The notes beneath the pieces are model-generated. The model was not told the DNA's origin, did no database searches, and saw only the letters and a list, made by a program, of their open reading frames with translations. From an uncultured Ruminococcus sp. (GTDB taxonomy: Bacteria; Bacillota; Clostridia; Oscillospirales; Acutalibacteraceae), in assembly GCA_902803125.1 (NCBI GenBank), contig CADCOZ010000313.1:1-9024 (forward strand): 9,024 bases of DNA, in the 5' to 3' direction. Of this stretch, positions 7,261 through 9,024 are shown piece by piece. Position 1 is the first letter of the stretch. The number at the start of each line of letters is the position of its first letter. Made by a program: the position numbers and the translations under genes.

Positions 7261-7411
7261 TTGATTGGCAGGGGAAAGGAACAGAATCCCTGACAGACTT
7301 GGAATAAATTCCCCGCTGAGCGGTGGGGAGAATATGGATGCTATCAACAGACAGCCACACTTTTTCGGCAGTGCAGGTACACCGAAAGAGTGTGGCCGGA
7401 TTACCAATCAG
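7261..7411 (+). other. Unassigned foldable domain between trpA and cysK
   Basis: About 150 bases can fold into a closed multi-branch structure. An outer stem pairs TTGATTGG (7261-7268) with CCAATCAG (7404-7411), including one G-T wobble. Inside are a short stem CAGGG/CCCTG (7269-7273, 7288-7292) and a GC-rich stem with CCGC (7313-7316) and GCGG (7320-7323), extended by flanking C/G pairs. A 15-bp arm spans 7354-7368 and 7382-7396 with one wobble. The domain contains no ribosome binding site or ORF that I trust. It does not match the T-box, TPP, lysine, FMN or SAM consensus sequences I know. It lies downstream of trpA and upstream of the cysK promoter, so it would be in the trp mRNA 3' end or a separate small RNA. 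Function unknown. Confidence 0.45.
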
Positions 7412-7458
7412 CGAATTTTGGAAGGAGAAACCTTTTTTCGCCAGAAAAAGGTTTCTTT
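7406..7458 (+). repeat. Partial composite repeat, modules E and A
   Basis: Positions 7406-7418 match the start of module E (1-13) with one mismatch. Positions 7431-7451 contain the module A core with loop TTCGCCAG. The hairpin here is longer than elsewhere: 7424-7437 pairs with 7445-7458 over 14 bp, including two wobbles. Modules B, C and D are absent. No T run follows on either strand, so it is not an obvious terminator. Confidence 0.75.
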
Positions 7459-7510
7459 CCAAGGAACTAACGGAACAAAATTGATTTCAGTAATTTTTTC
7501 AAAAAACCTA

Positions 7511-7539
7511 TTGACACAGTAGGCTGATTGTTGTATAAT
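7511..7539 (+). promoter_or_regulatory. Promoter of the cysK transcript
   Basis: A perfect TTGACA (7511-7516) and a perfect TATAAT (7534-7539) are separated by 17 bases, with A/T-rich sequence upstream (7492-7506). Transcription should start near 7546, giving a leader of nearly 390 bases before cysK. The sequence before it (7468-7516) resembles that before the trp promoter (167-212). Confidence 0.9.
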
Positions 7540-7545
7540 AGCATT

Positions 7546-7598
7546 GTTCCCAAGAAAAACCCATATGAATGATAGGTTGGTTCCATTTGCTTGGGAGC
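7546..7598 (+). promoter_or_regulatory. 5'-terminal stem-loop of the cysK leader
   Basis: TCCCAAG (7548-7554) pairs with CTTGGGA (7590-7596), and two further pairs extend it to 7546/7598. This places a 9-bp stem almost exactly at the predicted 5' end of the transcript. It may protect the RNA or form part of the leader's regulatory fold. I found no T-box or SAM-box motif in it. Confidence 0.5.
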
Positions 7599-7627
7599 CA
7601 TTCATTCCATCGAAAGGAGTCATTATC

Positions 7628-7756
7628 ATGCTGAAGATCACAACATCCGAGCAGAAGTTTATCATGTGTTGTCGAATGCTGTACTCCCGGGCTTGTCCAG
7701 TGGCGGGTGCATTCGGCCGGTTTGCCATGCACTGTATGTCAGAACGATGTTGTTGA
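7628..7756 (+). CDS. Cysteine-rich leader peptide upstream of cysK
   Basis: This is a 42-residue ORF with a strong ribosome binding site, AAAGGAG (7613-7619), 8 bases before the ATG. It has six cysteines: 14, 15, 23, 36, 41 and 42. Thus two Cys-Cys pairs occur, the last directly before the stop. All six codons are TGT. There is no signal peptide or recognisable domain. It is the first ORF of the transcript that leads to the cysteine biosynthesis gene and is followed by a terminator-like hairpin. This is the classic arrangement of an amino-acid attenuation peptide. The inferred role is to sense Cys-tRNA supply by ribosome stalling at TGT codons. A small cysteine-rich protein with its own function is the alternative. 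Confidence 0.7.
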   Translation: MLKITTSEQKFIMCCRMLYSRACPVAGAFGRFAMHCMSERCC

Positions 7757-7828
7757 TGCAGTATGTTCTTGTCTGATGCCATGATGCCCGGGAGCAAAAA
7801 GCCTTCGGGCATTCTTTATGGTCTTTTT
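7684..7828 (+). promoter_or_regulatory. Candidate cysteine attenuator with alternative helices
   Basis: Two exclusive pairings are visible. CTCCCGGGC (7684-7692), inside the leader peptide ORF, is perfectly complementary to GCCCGGGAG (7786-7794). The latter overlaps the 5' arm of a terminator-like hairpin, ATGCCCG/CGGGCAT (7784-7790, 7806-7812), which is followed by T-rich sequence (7813-7828). An intermediate hairpin pairs GTGCAT with ATGCAC (7707-7712, 7727-7732), with GGC/GCC inside. The first Cys-Cys pair (7667-7672) lies just before the upstream strand, so a stalled ribosome could influence the choice. The direction of control is inference. Confidence 0.55.
7784..7828 (+). terminator. 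Terminator-like hairpin of the cysK leader
   Basis: Seven perfect pairs, ATGCCCG/CGGGCAT (7784-7790, 7806-7812), can be extended inward by wobble and GC pairs. The following sequence is T-rich but interrupted (TTCTTTAT, then CTTTTT at 7823-7828). This makes a plausible regulated terminator of moderate strength rather than a strong constitutive one. Confidence 0.55.
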
Positions 7829-7840
7829 CGTTTCGTCACC

Positions 7841-7918
7841 ATGATAAACACATTCGGAACCGAGCATATAGATGATATTATCGCAGATTTAGAGAACGCT
7901 TTTGCGGCTATTCAGTAA
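7841..7918 (+). pseudogene. C-terminal remnant of a Cys/Met PLP enzyme
   Basis: A 25-codon open stretch ends in [16 protein letters not shown] and a few more residues before a TAA at 7916-7918. This strongly resembles the last helix of the Cys/Met-metabolism PLP-dependent family (cystathionine gamma-synthase/lyase, O-acetylhomoserine sulfhydrylase), whose proteins commonly end with an [19 protein letters not shown] segment. The frame stays open upstream to about 7811 (reading YGLFRFV), but the match fades and no ribosome binding site precedes the ATG. The TAA overlaps the cysK ribosome binding site. I infer a deletion that left only the 3' end of a neighbouring sulfur gene. A functional 25-residue peptide is possible but less likely. 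Confidence 0.6.
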
Positions 7919-7931
7919 GGAGGAATTCATT

Positions 7932-8864
7932 ATGTCAAACATTTACAAAGGAACACTTGGATTGATCGGCGGTACACCGCTGGTGGAGATTGTCAACGTT
8001 GAAAAGGATCAGCAGTTAGAAGCAACGGTGCTTGTCAAGCTGGAATACTTCAATCCGGCCGGCAGTGTCAAGGACAGAGTAGCAAAGGCCATGATTGAAG
8101 ATGCCGAAGCCAAAGGCCTGATCAAGGAAGGCACGACCCTGATTGAACCGACCTCCGGCAATACCGGTATCGGTTTGGCGGTAGTAGCGGCGGCCAAGGG
8201 CTATCGGCTGATTATTACCATGCCCGAAACAATGAGTGTAGAAAGAAGAAATATCCTGAAGTTCTACGGGGCCGAATTGGTACTGACAGACGGTTCCAAG
8301 GGCATGAAAGGTGCGATTGCCAAGGCAGAGGAATTAGCCGCTTCCATTGAGAACAGCTTCATTCCCGGACAGTTTGTCAATCCGGCCAATCCTGCGGTAC
8401 ACCGTTCGACCACAGGCCCCGAAATCTGGAATGACACCGAAGGAAACGTAGATATCTTTGTAGCGGGTGTCGGTACAGGCGGTACGGTAACCGGTGTGGG
8501 TGAGTATCTCAAGCTTCAGAATCCCAACGTGAAGGTGGTAGCCGTGGAGCCGGAAAGCTCTCCGGTGCTGTCCAAAGGCACAGCAGGCCCCCACAAGATT
8601 CAGGGTATCGGTGCCGGCTTTGTTCCGGCTGTTTTGAACACGGCTATTTATGACGAAATCATTCCGGTAGCCAATGAAGCGGCGTTTGAAACGGCCAAGC
8701 TGTTAGCCGTCAAAGAAGGCGTATCGGTCGGTATTTCCTCCGGAGCCGCTTTATGGGCCGCTCTGACACTGGCCAAACGTCCCGAAAATAAAGGCAAGAC
8801 CATTGTGGCTCTCCTGCCCGACAGCGGCGACAGATATTATTCCACACCGCTGTTTACCGAATAA
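7932..8864 (+). CDS. cysK: Cysteine synthase (O-acetylserine sulfhydrylase)
   Basis: This 310-residue fold-type II PLP enzyme makes cysteine from O-acetylserine and sulfide. GGTPLVEI (13-20) is followed by the PLP Lys47 in NPAGSVKDR and by PTSGNTGIG (73-81), the substrate/PLP loop. Later come [10 protein letters not shown], the glycine-rich phosphate loop [18 protein letters not shown] and SSGAAL. The C-terminus [15 protein letters not shown] is typical of CysK/CysM. The ATG at 7932 has AAGGAGG (7917-7923) 8 bases upstream; a TTG at 7902 would add ten residues without support. CysM or cystathionine beta-synthase-like activity cannot be fully excluded, but the length and GAGFVP motif favour CysK. 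The gene is transcribed apart from trp, from the promoter at 7511. Confidence 0.95.
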   Translation: MSNIYKGTLGLIGGTPLVEIVNVEKDQQLEATVLVKLEYFNPAGSVKDRVAKAMIEDAEAKGLIKEGTTLIEPTSGNTGIGLAVVAAAKGYRLIITMPETMSVERRNILKFYGAELVLTDGSKGMKGAIAKAEELAASIENSFIPGQFVNPANPAVHRSTTGPEIWNDTEGNVDIFVAGVGTGGTVTGVGEYLKLQNPNVKVVAVEPESSPVLSKGTAGPHKIQGIGAGFVPAVLNTAIYDEIIPVANEAAFETAKLLAVKEGVSVGISSGAALWAALTLAKRPENKGKTIVALLPDSGDRYYSTPLFTE

Positions 8865-8881
8865 AATAGCTTTCCTCTGTT

Positions 8882-8912
8882 ACGCTCCGATCATCGTATC
8901 GGGGCGTTTTTT
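8882..8912 (+). terminator. Intrinsic terminator of cysK
   Basis: CGCTCCGAT (8883-8891) pairs with ATCGGGGCG (8898-8906), giving 9 bp with one wobble around loop CATCGT. It is directly followed by TTTTTT (8907-8912). It starts 17 bases after the cysK stop and is a strong canonical terminator. Confidence 0.95.
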
Positions 8913-8919
8913 CTCAGAA

Positions 8920-9024
8920 CAGCCACTTGAGGGAGTCTCGCCTGTCGGCTCGGTCAGGGCGCTTTGGCCTTGCGGCCAAGGTGTCCACCGGACACCCGCG
9001 CTCCCCTTTTTTCGCCAGAAAAGG
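8920..9024 (-). repeat. Composite palindromic repeat, right copy (inverted)
   Basis: The reverse complement of 8920-9010 matches positions 50-140 at 87 of 91 positions. Hairpin C is at 8964-8979 and hairpin B at 8980-8996. Hairpin A (9005-9024) has the same arms as the left copy, but its loop TTCGCCAG is flipped relative to the B-C block. Only a fragment of module D is present (8920-8930), and module E, if present, lies beyond the window. It begins 8 bases after the cysK terminator T run. Confidence 0.87.

Noticed and set aside
7261..7411. Possible cobalamin or FMN riboswitch, suggested by GGGGAA, AATCCC and GCCAC fragments
   Set aside because: The conserved blocks are not present in the right order or spacing, and no cobalamin or flavin gene follows. 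GCCAC is explained by the long local hairpin.
7591..7776. Alternative 61-codon ORF in another frame of the cysK leader
   Set aside because: It has no good binding site at its start, whereas the overlapping frame starting at 7628 has one and shows the cysteine pattern.
7546..7931. Cysteine T-box or SAM riboswitch in the cysK leader
   Set aside because: There is no GGTGG...ACC T-box motif and no SAM-box core; the Cys-rich ORF with alternative helices explains the leader better.
1..9024. CRISPR array or composite transposon with inverted ends
   Set aside because: The repeats are few, irregular and palindromic without spacers of uniform length, and no transposase, integrase or cas gene is present between the ends.

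Overview
The window is a stretch of bacterial chromosome, most likely from the Bacillota (Firmicutes). The reasons are a tRNA-dependent T-box leader in front of the biosynthetic operon, strong AGGAGG-type ribosome binding sites, near-perfect TTGACA/TATAAT promoters with 17-bp spacers, and roughly balanced base composition. I cannot name the genus; Clostridia and Negativicutes both seem possible.

Layout. Positions 1-171 hold a composite of short palindromic repeats. A consensus promoter (207-235) and a tryptophan-specific T-box leader ending in a terminator (about 242-596) precede a complete tryptophan operon, trpE-trpG-trpD-trpC-trpF-trpB-trpA (621-7202). Together these genes convert chorismate to tryptophan. 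Most junctions overlap by 4-8 bases. The exception is trpG-trpD, where 195 bases hold another inverted copy of the repeat and a heptamer tandem array. The 308 bases after trpA hold a hairpin, an unassigned foldable domain (7261-7411) and another repeat copy.

A second consensus promoter (7511-7539) then drives a long leader. The leader encodes a 42-residue peptide with six cysteines, including two Cys-Cys pairs, and can form two mutually exclusive helices, one of them terminator-like. Next comes a short remnant resembling the C-terminus of a Cys/Met-metabolism PLP enzyme, then complete cysK (7932-8864) with a strong terminator. Positions 8920-9024 are an inverted, nearly identical copy of part of the left-end repeat, so the trp-cys block is bracketed by inverted repeats.

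Regulatory picture. Tryptophan synthesis appears to be controlled by uncharged tRNA-Trp reading the T-box. Cysteine synthesis appears to be controlled by a different mechanism, a cysteine-codon-rich leader peptide coupled to attenuation. The most unusual observations are this cysteine leader, the gene remnant behind it, the mosaic palindromic repeats and the unassigned 7261-7411 domain.
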